Source: Akkermansia sp. N21116
GTDB taxonomy: Bacteria; Verrucomicrobiota; Verrucomicrobiia; Verrucomicrobiales; Akkermansiaceae
Assembly (NCBI RefSeq): GCF_029854705.2
Contig: NZ_CP139035.1
Location: 2,728,001-2,792,000 of the forward strand
Reading direction: 5' to 3'
DNA: 64,000 nucleotides
Below are positions 30,601-38,616 of the stretch, one piece after another. The position numbers were made by a program, and so were the translations under genes. Under the pieces are notes generated by a model that searched no databases, was not told where the DNA came from, and was given only the letters and a program-made list of their open reading frames with translations. How positions within the stretch are numbered: position 1 is the first letter of the stretch; each line of letters opens with the position of its first letter.

Positions 30601-33361
30601 CCGCGAATGGGGCCTGCAGATCGTCGGCATCCAGGGAGGCAACGTCATCGTCGACGGCAACCTCTCCGTCTGGCTCGCCTCCAGGCACGGCGACATCACC
30701 GGCAACGGGGATCTCATCGACTACCGTGCCGTCTACGTCGACCGGGACATGAACGTCACCCTTCCCGCCTCCGGCAGCGACGGCGACAACCCCGCCCTCG
30801 TCATGAAATACGTCAGCGGCGTCCGCGGAGCCAACCTCAACATCTCCTGCGGCGACGCCTCCGGCACGGCCCGCGCCATCCTCTTCAACGGGCGCGACAA
30901 GGACGGAGACCTCGTCCACTCCCGCCTCGCCGGCAACCTCACCGGCGGCGAACGCACCCTCATTGAGAAAACCGGAGAAGCCACCCTCGCCATCGGAGGC
31001 ACCCTCTCCTCCGCCGGCACCGTAGCCGTCCGCGAAGGCCGTCTCGAGCTCACCGCCTCCGGGCGCAGCCACAGCGTGGCCGCCCTCGAAGTCACCGGAG
31101 CCGGAACGGGAACGGAAGCCCTCCTCACCCTCAGCGGGCTCGACTCCGTCCTGGAAGCCGGCTCCCTGAGCGTCGGAGCCAACGGGCGCATCGCCCTCGA
31201 CGGAGACGGCAGCCTCCTGAGCGCCGACACCCTCGACGGAACCACGGGAGGCGCCATCGACCTGGGTGAAGGCACCCGCCTCAACCTCGTCCGGGGCGGC
31301 ACCTGGAAAGGAACCATCCGCGCCGCCACCCCCGGGGAAGCCCTCGTCACCCTCCGGGGAGGGGAACTCCTCCTGAGCAGCCCGGACACCTCCGGAGAAA
31401 CCGGAGAAGCGGCCCGGTCCGGCCTCGACGGCGTCACCCTCGACCAGGCCGAAGGAGCCACCCTCGCCCTCGAAAGCGGCGCCGAAGCCCGCCTCCGCGA
31501 CTGGTACACCTCCGACTCCTCCGGCACCCCCGGAGCCGTCGCGGGAAGCCTCTCCGGGGCCGGCACCGCCGCCATCACAGGCACGGCCACCTTCGGCGGC
31601 AGCCTCGCCTCCTTCACCGGCAGCCTCAAAGCCGCCGGCGACGGGGCGCATCTCACCGTCACCACCCTCGACGGAGCCGGGGCCGCCCTCGCGGCGGACT
31701 CCTCCGGCACGCTCACCCTCGACTACCGGGCCGGCAGCGCCGCCTACGGCTCCCTGAGCGCCTCGGGAGGCGGCACCGTCCACCTCCTCGCGGGCAACTC
31801 CGAAGGGGCCAACAACACCCTCACCCTCAACAACGGCGGAAGTATCGCCGGAGACTCGGTCCTCGCCTTCACCCTCAACACCTCCCAGGGAATCAACAGC
31901 GAAGGCAGACCCCTCCTCCACGTCGCCTCGGCCGAGGGAGAAGACGCGGTCCAGGCCACCCTCGGCATCGGCAGCGGAGCCACCCTCCGCCTCGCCGCCG
32001 CCCGGGGCCAGGAATACATCGACGGGGACCTCCCCCTCCAGGTCGCCCTGGCCGACCACGTCGTCCAGGAAGGCGACGTGCGCCTCGCCTTCGACGAACT
32101 CTTCGGCAAATACTTCGACACGGCCGCCTCCAGCGTCCGCACCGTCAACGGCATCCTCACCCTCACCACCGCCGCCAACCGCAACGGCTTCTACATCCAC
32201 CGGGGGCAGAGTGAAGTCGCCACGGCCGGCGGCTCCCTCCTCGACCGCGTGCTGACCACCCTCAACCCGCAGGCCCAGGACCCCGCCGGAGAACTCGCCG
32301 GACTGCTCAACGCCGTCGACGCCCGCATCTCCGCGGGCGACGCCACCGGAGCCAGCCGCCTCATGGCCGCCTCCGCCGGCAGCACCGTCACGAGCCTCCT
32401 GACCGCCCAGCGGTGGGAATTCCAGAACCAGCAGAACATGCTCCGCAACCGCGTAGCCAACATGGGCCTCAACCCCGCCTACACCTACGCCGGGGACCTC
32501 CCCCTCTACAACATGTGGGCCCAGGGCACCGGCAGCTACAACCGGGTCGACGGAGACGGAGACTGCGCGGGCTACCAGCTCAACACCTGGGGAGGCACCT
32601 TCGGAGCCGACATCGACCTGAGCCCCAGCCTCACCGTCGGAGCCGCCTTCAGCGCCAGCTACGGCGACCTCACCTCCAGTGCGGCCGACACCCTCAGCGG
32701 CACCCTCGACGGCTACTACGTCAGCCTCTTCGGGCGCTACCAGCACAAGAACTGGGGCCATAGCCTCATCCTCACCGGCAGCTGGAACAACGCCACCTAC
32801 GACCGCAGCGTCAACGGCGGGGCCGGAACCGGAGGCTACGAAGGCCACGGGGAAACCAGCGGCAGCGCCTACGGAGCCCTCTACGAACTCAGCTACGACA
32901 TCTCCCTGGGGGATGAAACCTCCGGCATGATCCTCCAGCCCATCGTCACCGCTCAGGTCGCCCGCTACACGATGAACGACTACAGCGAAACGGGAGCCGG
33001 AGCCGCCGGCCTCGGCGTCGGCGGCCTGGAAGGCACCACGGCCACCGTCGCCGCCGGAGCCCGCTTCCTGAGCCTGATTGGCAGCAACGTCTTCGGACGC
33101 CAGTCCCAGGGCGAACTCCGCCTCCAGGTGGCCCAGGACATGGGCGACACGCGCACCCGGGCCGACGTCGGCTTCACGGGGCTCCCGCAATACAGGACGG
33201 GAGTGCGCGGAGCCGAACTGGGAACCACCTCGCTGCAATTCGGGGCGGGACTGAGCATCCCCAGCGGTGAACAGGGCACCATCTTCGCCGAAGCCAACGG
33301 CGATATCCGCTCCGGAGCCACAAGCATCAACGGATCACTCGGATACAGGTACAACTTCTGA
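21698..33361 (+). CDS. Giant autotransporter, PATR-repeat passenger plus C-terminal beta-barrel
   Basis: 3887-residue surface protein counted from the ATG at 21698. A long signal peptide ends at AQA-ADE (about residue 49). The passenger is a serial beta-helix with autotransporter-associated strand repeats, for example VKQGKGTQTLSGDL (near 23.06 kb), HDGAGTQILTGDL (25.84 kb), AKEGAGTLTLDGTG (26.93 kb), IKQGAGSLKITGNY (27.44 kb), GTGALSVTG (27.86 kb) and IEKTGEATLAIGG (30.96 kb). The last ~285 residues (from MWAQGTGSYN, residue 3606) form an autotransporter barrel ending in YRYNF. Codon use changes along the gene: ordinary for about the first 1000 codons, then G/C-ending and very GC-rich. The role is probably adhesion or mucus binding; no catalytic motif is visible. 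Confidence 0.85.
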   Translation: MKLRLPSLLRAAVVACMHTATVFSSVATGTAVIGTCLISCFVSEQAQAADEIAYETITLTANPSETLTADKDTDWFLNYNASSLKTLPGISADGYNVKLRGNATNSSFKINAGVTSKSLSLEQGRFQITSYDIIKNAGTIILDGGHLWLNFDNTNITNDFILGQGTWSGDKESSYPGYYHSAFRTDSGATFVGNWEIMSKGTRIGVQANTIYMTGTVTGSGEILKEGAKDLFFGSDDGDNTKVFKDFTGYLKVQRGMVLLKTGIVNGAGMKNTVLAGGTLAIGYSGSDTLNTYDAGTIDVSSNSTLNFRGGAIINLNGLGTTEGVTDNGASITLNVTRNNADDLRKSQLNVSGTSTFSGTLNVQNNNEKAGELILSPTSANALASMTVNLAGKAVDKGKAILELSNDATIGGLKNSNAFVTVRSADNTARVLTFNNAENSTTEYTGSIGANISLVKQGKGTQTLSGDLSAINKAITIQSGRLSLGASTGLTQAVNIGAQGSLQLSGSLSLAASTDLSGQLLLMDNAEVSGLLGKTLGATALSGISSINLDLTDGSNTLNMGSLSLLEDSTLTFKLSGAKITDGQLTNFDLTASLVGDTSWVDKSILADIDGVLYGSSVSGNKILFAQINNLVDGSPSGDNLTYARPGGVTTLNPKGADTIYSMKNLIVTLDTDETTADSLMLNGVTLNVKETLSFNETTGTFTIEDGSNAGFLLVSSLNMGGGDLVLSTSGETEIGNVTGAGKLIFQKDATISGDVDGDLVLRSESGAVVTLDGGTKKFGNGIGMLNNATYQLTGGAKVFGKEYNDLGSTYLTSRIYLQQGSTLEMDKIGMAYGQIDFGRSDVENSGAVIINKTILLSPYSRSKTNIINIYKGIVFSALGTSTSSSNTGDGALFLGMYDNTEINIFGEFNLVNAFMGMNSSGKKTGTINIKEGGIGNFNKGVNVSGGGTVKVNVADGVALNIAGSNGIANIGNLTVTLSSGSTLGLIDDATVAKGLTLPDGTVTLHTDKYVLNTTDAAGGQRSTDGAAMTISGTLTGSADASLRIEGHGSVVLAGNNLSYLGGFTITKDATLTVNSLVGVVEGDESGAQVTQSINSASAITFEEGGRLVFAGSKNDNFAYAGNLRGAGSIGVDTTVKLSDLGVSGEVTVGKDGKLVLQKGIDLSGQTGAVTINGGTLNFTNQVSFGDNKLDINLNGGTINLAEKEGSDTSAKVLLRAGKLTVTDNSSISLNKVIGIVSADSLDGDAAGKTLSLRKDYNNDVDGIFELNGAGTFNGTVTLLNDCGGAAGREHFILRLNDTNALKNATVELQADTSESATNTYGTSKLELGVEEVTIAGLKSRGYHNNVARGSGVDKATLTIATASGVSNTYTSDIGDGVSIIHDGAGTQILTGDLGTFDSVMTARQGILDVSGATNLGATNAVTLNLDGGALKLGTLSGKQTLTTSAAGTGTLAGGLVLGGGVIVADYSLKNDSKALYQVDGALSLGTGDTVLTLDLASFAGFGAGTYTMKLLGAASLGFSSLDDSQIAVIGMQYDKTARSKLSFDTSGNTLTLNFKKSDPVSLSWAGTSGSHAWEVLKDASSWTNTQGLTGEEAAFHTGDSVVFGADAADKTVTVNGTVKPGSLSVTGGSYTFEKGTDGALSGNGALTVSGTGTVVSMKFASSDWSGAVSLQSGEVQFVSGGLGTGKISAGSGAKLTWLEGNEEDISARLKDGVAAGTSLALNISGAGDEVTFGTAVNNAASYAKEGAGTLTLDGTGILSGSLTINGGTVELKGNGDGGAGGVVKGAVSVVDGLLKMGKDATGWGGSSVNTSAIRVEEAGRVELAGSQTMKGLVLTLRGGSVGLASGVTGKGIDLFGGGAKILTEASGTTATISADVGLRQNDTVISVADGSADVDLLISGTVRNHLGGDEGNHALIKQGAGSLKITGNYEATGAVRVESGVLEFQSASLRAGDMAIAGSGTVRFNGTEAGGYVYGGSLSGYGGLTGTVEVAGGSRLSLTGANGDFGGTVVLGSGAGLTVGGAFAAGAVNTGDSASSLSFGGTGDKTISGSMTGTGALSVTGSTVLLSGDNSGYGGAVSISGGTLRAGSASALGTQEASISGGVLDINGNALANNVSMTGGSLKGGAGSGVGKLDIALSDATGTATLDGTLTAASLSLGGGNTLSSMTPGSTLSVTGGTVLKTNSRLKADCLELGTSLTMDNLSMSAGDALVSVAGALTSQGSVALNFSADFLQKLSEGNYTIASFGSDGGSLTEGIALGEGGVEMDWDDVSPIYSYALERSGDGASWVLRAYINTDTKTWIWAGNARADWVDGNTFNANWQGKEAETDGPANHAVFFGAAGDTSLTEHTVDIAAEGVTPVYVQVESNGTYIFRGGAIKDGLNAAGAPLATTMLVSGVGIVEFHQANEFTGGTTLRRGTLVMKDARALGTQGAITFDGGTLEFGTAMAKSVSDALSDRFSVNTTQDDQGNTILNDLNLAVGGEAGSVSLGLNSVLNSNAELVLNKFGTGDLELTGDFAGSIRLTDRDADTYSNIRRSDAGQGGTLTLSGESYNLVTVDAGHTLRINGAAVTLQKAVAGEGGVSILGGRSLAMLEEDATVSASVAYGQGSSMSVGNGTVLSGDTSLSGTSATLSGNGGPITLAGAVRSSGTAGSACEFVLDQAVFNLSGAAIDGDAVTIVLGNGVPGAGTRDTSLVLGDGEDALLALDKLRLNADAAITGSEGQRLVLQDAVLSGALEGDYTLVAAGGVDHVVLLNAGVDTGSVLMEVDGGILDLNDLALDNDITIKGGALRRAGGWSASGTVTALGGAIDASGFIGGPAVSLDMGGLTGSALRNATLASGSSIDNLGRGNVLFNRADLVLDSMNATIKDASTGQEIPQGPGGAATALINFAAPQGSETTVGMAGDGVMNIQLGEDLQTNILRALTVKYDASELLPDYAEPQPLGDRVSLSITNGTLDPGTAIRFNPLFREWGLQIVGIQGGNVIVDGNLSVWLASRHGDITGNGDLIDYRAVYVDRDMNVTLPASGSDGDNPALVMKYVSGVRGANLNISCGDASGTARAILFNGRDKDGDLVHSRLAGNLTGGERTLIEKTGEATLAIGGTLSSAGTVAVREGRLELTASGRSHSVAALEVTGAGTGTEALLTLSGLDSVLEAGSLSVGANGRIALDGDGSLLSADTLDGTTGGAIDLGEGTRLNLVRGGTWKGTIRAATPGEALVTLRGGELLLSSPDTSGETGEAARSGLDGVTLDQAEGATLALESGAEARLRDWYTSDSSGTPGAVAGSLSGAGTAAITGTATFGGSLASFTGSLKAAGDGAHLTVTTLDGAGAALAADSSGTLTLDYRAGSAAYGSLSASGGGTVHLLAGNSEGANNTLTLNNGGSIAGDSVLAFTLNTSQGINSEGRPLLHVASAEGEDAVQATLGIGSGATLRLAAARGQEYIDGDLPLQVALADHVVQEGDVRLAFDELFGKYFDTAASSVRTVNGILTLTTAANRNGFYIHRGQSEVATAGGSLLDRVLTTLNPQAQDPAGELAGLLNAVDARISAGDATGASRLMAASAGSTVTSLLTAQRWEFQNQQNMLRNRVANMGLNPAYTYAGDLPLYNMWAQGTGSYNRVDGDGDCAGYQLNTWGGTFGADIDLSPSLTVGAAFSASYGDLTSSAADTLSGTLDGYYVSLFGRYQHKNWGHSLILTGSWNNATYDRSVNGGAGTGGYEGHGETSGSAYGALYELSYDISLGDETSGMILQPIVTAQVARYTMNDYSETGAGAAGLGVGGLEGTTATVAAGARFLSLIGSNVFGRQSQGELRLQVAQDMGDTRTRADVGFTGLPQYRTGVRGAELGTTSLQFGAGLSIPSGEQGTIFAEANGDIRSGATSINGSLGYRYNF

Positions 33362-33387
33362 TTAGGAACAGAAGACGCAAACACACA

Positions 33388-33438
33388 GGAAGCCGCCCCG
33401 GGCAACAAGAGAGAAGAATGGGGCGGCTTCCCATTTTT
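33388..33438 (+). terminator. Rho-independent terminator of the autotransporter gene
   Basis: Perfect 12-bp arms GGAAGCCGCCCC (33388-33399) and GGGGCGGCTTCC (33420-33431), followed by CATTTTT. It lies 27 bases after the stop. Confidence 0.88.
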
Positions 33439-33444
33439 GATTTG

Positions 33445-33484
33445 ATCCTCCGCATGAAACAAACCTTGCGGAGGATTCATTTTT
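33445..33484 (+). terminator. Second tandem terminator
   Basis: Perfect 10-bp arms ATCCTCCGCA (33445-33454) and TGCGGAGGAT (33467-33476), followed by TCATTTTT on the plus strand. Read from the kup side there is no T-run, so it serves the autotransporter as a back-up. Confidence 0.75.
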
Positions 33485-33554
33485 ATACCATCCGGCAGAC
33501 CGGGTAGAAGAACCAGGCTGAGAAAGGGGGGAAATGCCCAAGAAGTAACCGGGA

Positions 33555-35462
33555 TTATATTTTAACGGGCAGTCCGACTTCGATCACCTGATTGGGAAGA
33601 ATGCTGTAGTAATCCCGCATGGGCTGGGCATTGCGTGAGAGGAAGGCATAAAGCTCCGCCTGCCATTCGTAAAGATGGCTTTTATCCCCGTGAATGACGA
33701 TTTCCCGGTTGAAGAAGAACGTCGTTGCAGGAAGAGCAAGAGGAACGCCCGCCTTTTTGATCCCATGGCATATTTTTTCGGCATCCGGCTGTTCCATGTA
33801 GCCGTAGGAACAATGGACACGCCACAGGCCGCTTCCCTGATCTACCACCTGCAAACGTTCTTCATCAATGACGTACGGTTCTTCCGTCGTGACAATAGTG
33901 AGAATGACGGCAGTCTTCTGGATGCACTTGTTGGCCTTGACGTGATGAATCAAGACAAGGGGAATCCCCTTGCCGGAAGACGACATGAAAACGCCGCACC
34001 CGGAAACCCGGACAAGTTTGGGATCCTTGATGAGAAAATCGACGGACATGCTCTCCAATGTCGCACTGGAAATAGCCTTCTCGACAGCCATGCGCCCACT
34101 CTTCCACGTATGCATGATGATGAACATGAACAAGCTAACCAGCAAAGCTATCCAACCGACATCCATAAATTTATGCATGGCGGAAATAAACAGGAACCAA
34201 TCCATCAGCCAAAAGGCACCGCACAAGGCAAGCGCCTTGGAAGGAGTCCAGTGGCGACGGTTCACCAGAACGAAGTAGTAAAGAACGGTCGTCACAATCA
34301 TGGCCCCGGTCACGGCAACGCCATAGGCAGCGGCCAGAGACGTACTCGTCCTGAACAAAATGACGATCCCCAGAGAAAAGGCCAGCATGGCGAAATTGAC
34401 GATGGGAACGTAAATTTGCCCGGGAACTTCCGGATTTGTATGCAGGATTTTCAGGCGGGGGAAGAAGCCCAGGTGAATTGCGGAACTCGTCACGGAATAG
34501 GCCCCGGTAATCACGGCCTGGCTGGCAATAACAGCCGCTACAATGGCGAACAAGGACAATCCACCTTGCCAAATGCCAACGGGTAAAAGCTCGAAAAACG
34601 GGTTTTCCGCTCCGGGATGCCCCAAAACATAGGCACCCTGTCCGAAATAGTTAAGCAGCAAGCCGGGCATGACGAAATAATACCAGGCGGCAGCAATCGC
34701 TTTGCGCCCAAAGTGCCCCATGTCGGCGTACAATGCCTCCACACCTGTAACCGCCAGGACGACGGAACCGCACAACATGGTCACGCCGCCGGGAGGAAGT
34801 CCCGTCAGCAAGAGGCGGATGCCATAGCCGGGGTTCAGGGCTTTAATGACGACGGGATTGCCAATAATATGGTACAGGCCTATACCGCCGAGCACGGCAA
34901 ACCAGACGAGCATCACCGGCCCGAACACCTTGCCGATCGCATGCGTCCCTTTCCTCTGGACAAAAAACAGCACCAGCAGCACCACAAGGGATATGGCGAT
35001 GCACCAGTTGGTACTAAGGAAAATATCAAACCCCTTCAACCCTTCCACGGCGGACAGAACCGTGATAGCCGGCGTAATACTGCTTTCCCCAAACAGGAGA
35101 GCCGCCGCAAACAAAGCCAGAAGGACGCCGCCGCACAAGCCGCCTTTCCCTTTCGTCCAACCATTCTTCAAGCCGCTCAGTGCCAGCAAGGTAAAAATGC
35201 CGCCCTCTCCCTTGTTATCGGCTCTCATGATGTTCATCACGTACTTGAAACAGACCACCAGGGAGATCGTCCAGAAAATCAGAGAAAGCACTCCCAAAAT
35301 ATCCGCCTGGGGATCGCCGTTCGTCGGCAAGGCGCGCAGACATTCCCGCATCGTATAAAGAGGACTCGTTCCTATGTCTCCGAACACCACTCCAAGAGCA
35401 CCGATGCAAAGACCGGCCTTCAACTTCTGCTCATGATCCTCCGGATACAATTCACTGCTCAT
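33555..35462 (-). CDS. kup: Low-affinity potassium uptake protein Kup
   Basis: KUP/HAK/KT-family K+/H+ symporter, 635 aa, normal length. The N-terminus contains the family-defining ALGVVFGDIGTSPLYTMRE, then NKGEGGIFTLLALSG. About 12 membrane segments follow, and a cytoplasmic C-terminal domain of roughly 170 residues. It faces the autotransporter tail-to-tail with two terminators between. The start ATG at 35462 lacks an obvious Shine-Dalgarno site. Confidence 0.95.
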   Translation of the reverse strand: MSSELYPEDHEQKLKAGLCIGALGVVFGDIGTSPLYTMRECLRALPTNGDPQADILGVLSLIFWTISLVVCFKYVMNIMRADNKGEGGIFTLLALSGLKNGWTKGKGGLCGGVLLALFAAALLFGESSITPAITVLSAVEGLKGFDIFLSTNWCIAISLVVLLVLFFVQRKGTHAIGKVFGPVMLVWFAVLGGIGLYHIIGNPVVIKALNPGYGIRLLLTGLPPGGVTMLCGSVVLAVTGVEALYADMGHFGRKAIAAAWYYFVMPGLLLNYFGQGAYVLGHPGAENPFFELLPVGIWQGGLSLFAIVAAVIASQAVITGAYSVTSSAIHLGFFPRLKILHTNPEVPGQIYVPIVNFAMLAFSLGIVILFRTSTSLAAAYGVAVTGAMIVTTVLYYFVLVNRRHWTPSKALALCGAFWLMDWFLFISAMHKFMDVGWIALLVSLFMFIIMHTWKSGRMAVEKAISSATLESMSVDFLIKDPKLVRVSGCGVFMSSSGKGIPLVLIHHVKANKCIQKTAVILTIVTTEEPYVIDEERLQVVDQGSGLWRVHCSYGYMEQPDAEKICHGIKKAGVPLALPATTFFFNREIVIHGDKSHLYEWQAELYAFLSRNAQPMRDYYSILPNQVIEVGLPVKI

Positions 35463-35557
35463 AATTAACGGGATATTCTAGGGGGAACGGAACCGACATG
35501 CTACATATCACCGCCAGGTATGCAAGCCTGCTTATTACATTCAGGCTTCGGACGAAT

Positions 35558-35598
35558 AAAAAGACGAACCGTCCATCCCGGTCATGGAATGGACGGTT
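35558..35598 (-). terminator. Rho-independent terminator after lpdA
   Basis: On the minus strand AACCGTCCAT pairs perfectly with ATGGACGGTT (plus-strand positions 35567-35598), followed by CGTCTTTTTATT. It begins 34 bases past the lpdA stop. Confidence 0.85.
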
Positions 35599-35631
35599 GC
35601 CCGTAAAAAACATTCTGTTGAAAGGAAAAAA

Positions 35632-37020
35632 TCACGCGTGGATCTGGAGCCCGTCGGCAGCCAGAGTCGCTTCGTGAATTGCTTCCGAAAGCGTCGGATG
35701 GGCAAAAATCGTGGCATGGATATCGCCGTCCGTCAATTCGGCCTGAAGACTGATACCGAGGCCGGAAATCAATTCCGTGGCATTTTCACCCACGATATGG
35801 GCTCCGAGCAATTCTCCATACTGTTTACCGTAAAGCAACTTGACGAAACCGTCCGTTTCTCCGGCGGCCACAGCCTTGCCGATAGCGATCAAGGGGAACT
35901 TGCCAACCTTGTATTCTACGCCTTCTTCTTTCAGAGAACGTTCCGTCCTGCCGACGGAAGCCACCTGGGGATGGCAATATGTACAGCTGGGGAAGAACTT
36001 CACCTGCTTGGGCTGGCAGCTGTCAACAAACATGCCTTCCACCGCCTGCACAGCCTCGAAAGAAGCCGTATGGGCCAGCAGCACGCCGCCAATCACGTCA
36101 CCGGCGGCATAAACGCCTGGGATGGACGTTTCGTAGCGGTCGTTTACCTTGATGAAACCTTTGGGGGTCAATTCGAACTCCTTGCCTCCCGGCACGACGG
36201 GTTTAACCCCGATAGCCACCAGACAGACATCTGCCGTAATTTCCTCTTCGGCGCCGCGGCTCGTCTTTACCTTGGCCGTCACCTTGCCGTCTTCCGTTTC
36301 CTTGAGTTCTTCCACGGAAGCGCCCGTCAGACATTTGATGCCCTGCTTCTTGAAACAGCGTTCCAGCGCCTGGCTGCACTCGTCGTCCTCGTTGGGAAGA
36401 ATGCGCGGCAATGCTTCAATCACTGTGACCTTGGTACCGAATGCGTTGTAGATATAGGAAAATTCGATGCCGATAGCGCCGGAGCCAATCACGATCATGC
36501 TTTCGGGACGTTCCGGCAACACCATGGCGTCACGGGAACCGATGATATTGCGTCCGTTCAACGGCATAGAGGGTACCGTTCGCGTGACAGCCCCCGTACA
36601 AACAAGAATATGGGAACCTTCCAGCGTCGTTACCGTACCGTCTCCCGCCTTCACTTCCACCTTGCCTTCTCCAAGGATGGAGGCTTCTCCGGTCACGGAC
36701 TCGATCTTGTTCTTCTTGAACAGGAAGCCGATGCCCTGGGATAACCGGTCGCTCACCTTGCGGGACCGCCCGATCACCTCGCTCCAGTCAAAGCTGAGCC
36801 CTTCGACGGCAAGGCCGAATTCCTCTGCACGCTTGTCGATGGAGTGGAACACTTCCGCGTTCTTCAACAAAGCCTTGGTTGGGATGCACCCCCAGTTCAG
36901 GCAGGTTCCCCCTACCCGTTCGCGTTCGACACAGACAACTTTTTTGCCAAGCTGCGCAGCACGAATAGCGCCAACATATCCAGCGGGACCGCCGCCAATG
37001 ACAATCAAATCATATTGCAT
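35632..37020 (-). CDS. lpdA: Dihydrolipoyl dehydrogenase
   Basis: FAD-dependent E3 component that reoxidises dihydrolipoamide in 2-oxoacid dehydrogenase or glycine cleavage complexes. 462 aa. The N-terminal FAD motif is IVIGGGPAGYVGAIRA, the redox disulfide lies in GGTCLNWGCIPTKALL, the NAD-binding motif is IGSGAIGIEF, and the dimer-interface His-Glu pair is in AHPTLSEAIHEA. An AGGAG ribosome site lies 6 bases before the ATG. No E1 or E2 genes are nearby, so the gene stands alone. A terminator follows. Confidence 0.93.
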   Translation of the reverse strand: MQYDLIVIGGGPAGYVGAIRAAQLGKKVVCVERERVGGTCLNWGCIPTKALLKNAEVFHSIDKRAEEFGLAVEGLSFDWSEVIGRSRKVSDRLSQGIGFLFKKNKIESVTGEASILGEGKVEVKAGDGTVTTLEGSHILVCTGAVTRTVPSMPLNGRNIIGSRDAMVLPERPESMIVIGSGAIGIEFSYIYNAFGTKVTVIEALPRILPNEDDECSQALERCFKKQGIKCLTGASVEELKETEDGKVTAKVKTSRGAEEEITADVCLVAIGVKPVVPGGKEFELTPKGFIKVNDRYETSIPGVYAAGDVIGGVLLAHTASFEAVQAVEGMFVDSCQPKQVKFFPSCTYCHPQVASVGRTERSLKEEGVEYKVGKFPLIAIGKAVAAGETDGFVKLLYGKQYGELLGAHIVGENATELISGLGISLQAELTDGDIHATIFAHPTLSEAIHEATLAADGLQIHA

Positions 37021-37083
37021 ACAGTACTCCTAACTTATTTGCCCGTCCGGGTAAAGGAAAAGACTCGCAATAATCCGGAGCCG

Positions 37084-38418
37084 TCATTTTCCGGCGGCAC
37101 GATCGCGCACCCAGCCGACCAGATCTCCCAGAGCCAGTCGGGTATCCTCGTAACAGCCATCCAGATAACAACCTTTTTCATACAAGATTTTCCCATCGAC
37201 CATCGTCATTATGCAATCCTTTCCGGATGCTGAATAGACGGCATGAGACACGGGATTAAACACCGGGATCATGTTCGGTTCGGTCAAGTCAAGGGCAATC
37301 ATGTCCGCAGGAGCCCCCACGGAAAGTGTTCCCAGACCCGGCGTCCTAAAAATACGGGCTCCATCCACCGTCGCCATCCGCAAGGCATCCGCTGCTGGCA
37401 TCGACGTGGCATCCAGCGTACTCCCTTTGGACAGAAGGGCAGCCAGCTTCATCGTTTCAAACATATCCAGAGTATTGTTGCTGCACGCGCCATCCGTTCC
37501 CAGAGCCACGGAAACCCCGGCACGCCGCATTTCATCCACCCGGGCAAAACCGGAGGCCAGTTTCAGATTGCTGGCCGGATTATGAACCACCTGGGCACCG
37601 GAACGCGCCACCAACTCCAGTTCGGAATCCGTCAAATCCACCATATGCGCCAGTACGGACCGTGAAGACAAAAGGCCCATATCCGCCGCATAGGAAACGG
37701 GACGCCGTCCTCCATGCTGCTCGCACGACTGGGCCACTTCCCCGGACGATTCCGAAAGATGAATGTGCAGCATCAAATCAAGTTCTTCCGCCAGATCCCG
37801 GCAGGAGGCAAGCACATCGTCATTCGTCGTATAAACGCTATGGGGCATCAAGGCGGTCTGGACGCGGGAACCGGCCGGGTATCTTTCCGCGTGGTTCCGA
37901 TACAACTCGGCTGCCCCCTCCATCCCGGAATAAGCCGGAGACGGGAACGCGAACACGACTTCCCCTCCCACGCAACGCATGCCCATGGACAGAGCCGTCT
38001 CCAAAACAGATTCCTCCAAAAGATATGAATCGACAAACGACGTCGTCCCCGTCCGCATCATTTCATACATCCCCATCCGGGCGCCAAGAGCCACAATTTC
38101 ACGCGTCAAATGAGCTTCCACCGGAAAAATGTGGCGAGTCAACCACTCCATCAGAGGCAAATCATCCGCAAATCCGCGCAAAAATGTCATCGGAACATGG
38201 GTATGGGCATTGACAAGTCCCGGCATTAGGAGGGACTCCCTCAGATCGCGGACATCGCCGGATCTCCACTCAGTCAAAACTTCGCTCCGTTTCCCGAATG
38301 CAGTCACTTTCCCTTCCTTGACGGCGACAGCCACGCCGCCTGTCAGGACGGGACGGGATTCATCCTGGGAAATCAGGCATTCGCCCGTCACGATCATATC
38401 ACAAAGCTCGGATTGCAT
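37084..38418 (-). CDS. Amidohydrolase, MTA/SAH deaminase type (TRZ/ATZ family)
   Basis: Predicted metal-dependent aminohydrolase acting on 5'-methylthioadenosine or S-adenosylhomocysteine. 444 aa. Metal and substrate motifs appear in order: PGLVNAHTHVPMTFLRG, LHIHLSES, a later His in VLAHMVDL, and GTDGACSNNTLDM. I set the start at the ATG 38418, preceded by AGGA 8 bases upstream. The frame also runs to a TTG at 38439. Guanine or chlorohydrolase-like activities cannot be excluded. It diverges from the M60 peptidase gene. Confidence 0.85.
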   Translation of the reverse strand: MQSELCDMIVTGECLISQDESRPVLTGGVAVAVKEGKVTAFGKRSEVLTEWRSGDVRDLRESLLMPGLVNAHTHVPMTFLRGFADDLPLMEWLTRHIFPVEAHLTREIVALGARMGMYEMMRTGTTSFVDSYLLEESVLETALSMGMRCVGGEVVFAFPSPAYSGMEGAAELYRNHAERYPAGSRVQTALMPHSVYTTNDDVLASCRDLAEELDLMLHIHLSESSGEVAQSCEQHGGRRPVSYAADMGLLSSRSVLAHMVDLTDSELELVARSGAQVVHNPASNLKLASGFARVDEMRRAGVSVALGTDGACSNNTLDMFETMKLAALLSKGSTLDATSMPAADALRMATVDGARIFRTPGLGTLSVGAPADMIALDLTEPNMIPVFNPVSHAVYSASGKDCIMTMVDGKILYEKGCYLDGCYEDTRLALGDLVGWVRDRAAGK

Positions 38419-38616
38419 AAGCAGTATCCTAGCAACCAAGCCGGATTCAGGAAAGGCTAAACCCCGCCGAAACGGGTCTTGTCATAATAACAACACTCAT
38501 GAAAGGAACACCAGCAACAGAACGTATTGGCTAACATATCAACCCCTAAATGGCCGGAAAATACCGGGGAATCCCCTGTCCTTCCCGGCCGTTCCCATCC
38601 ATCCAAGGATTTCCAT

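Noticed and set aside
28046-33238. 1730-codon open frame on the minus strand
   Set aside because: It lies codon-for-codon opposite the autotransporter gene and arises from absence of TTA, CTA and TCA codons there. Its translation is low-complexity and lacks domains.
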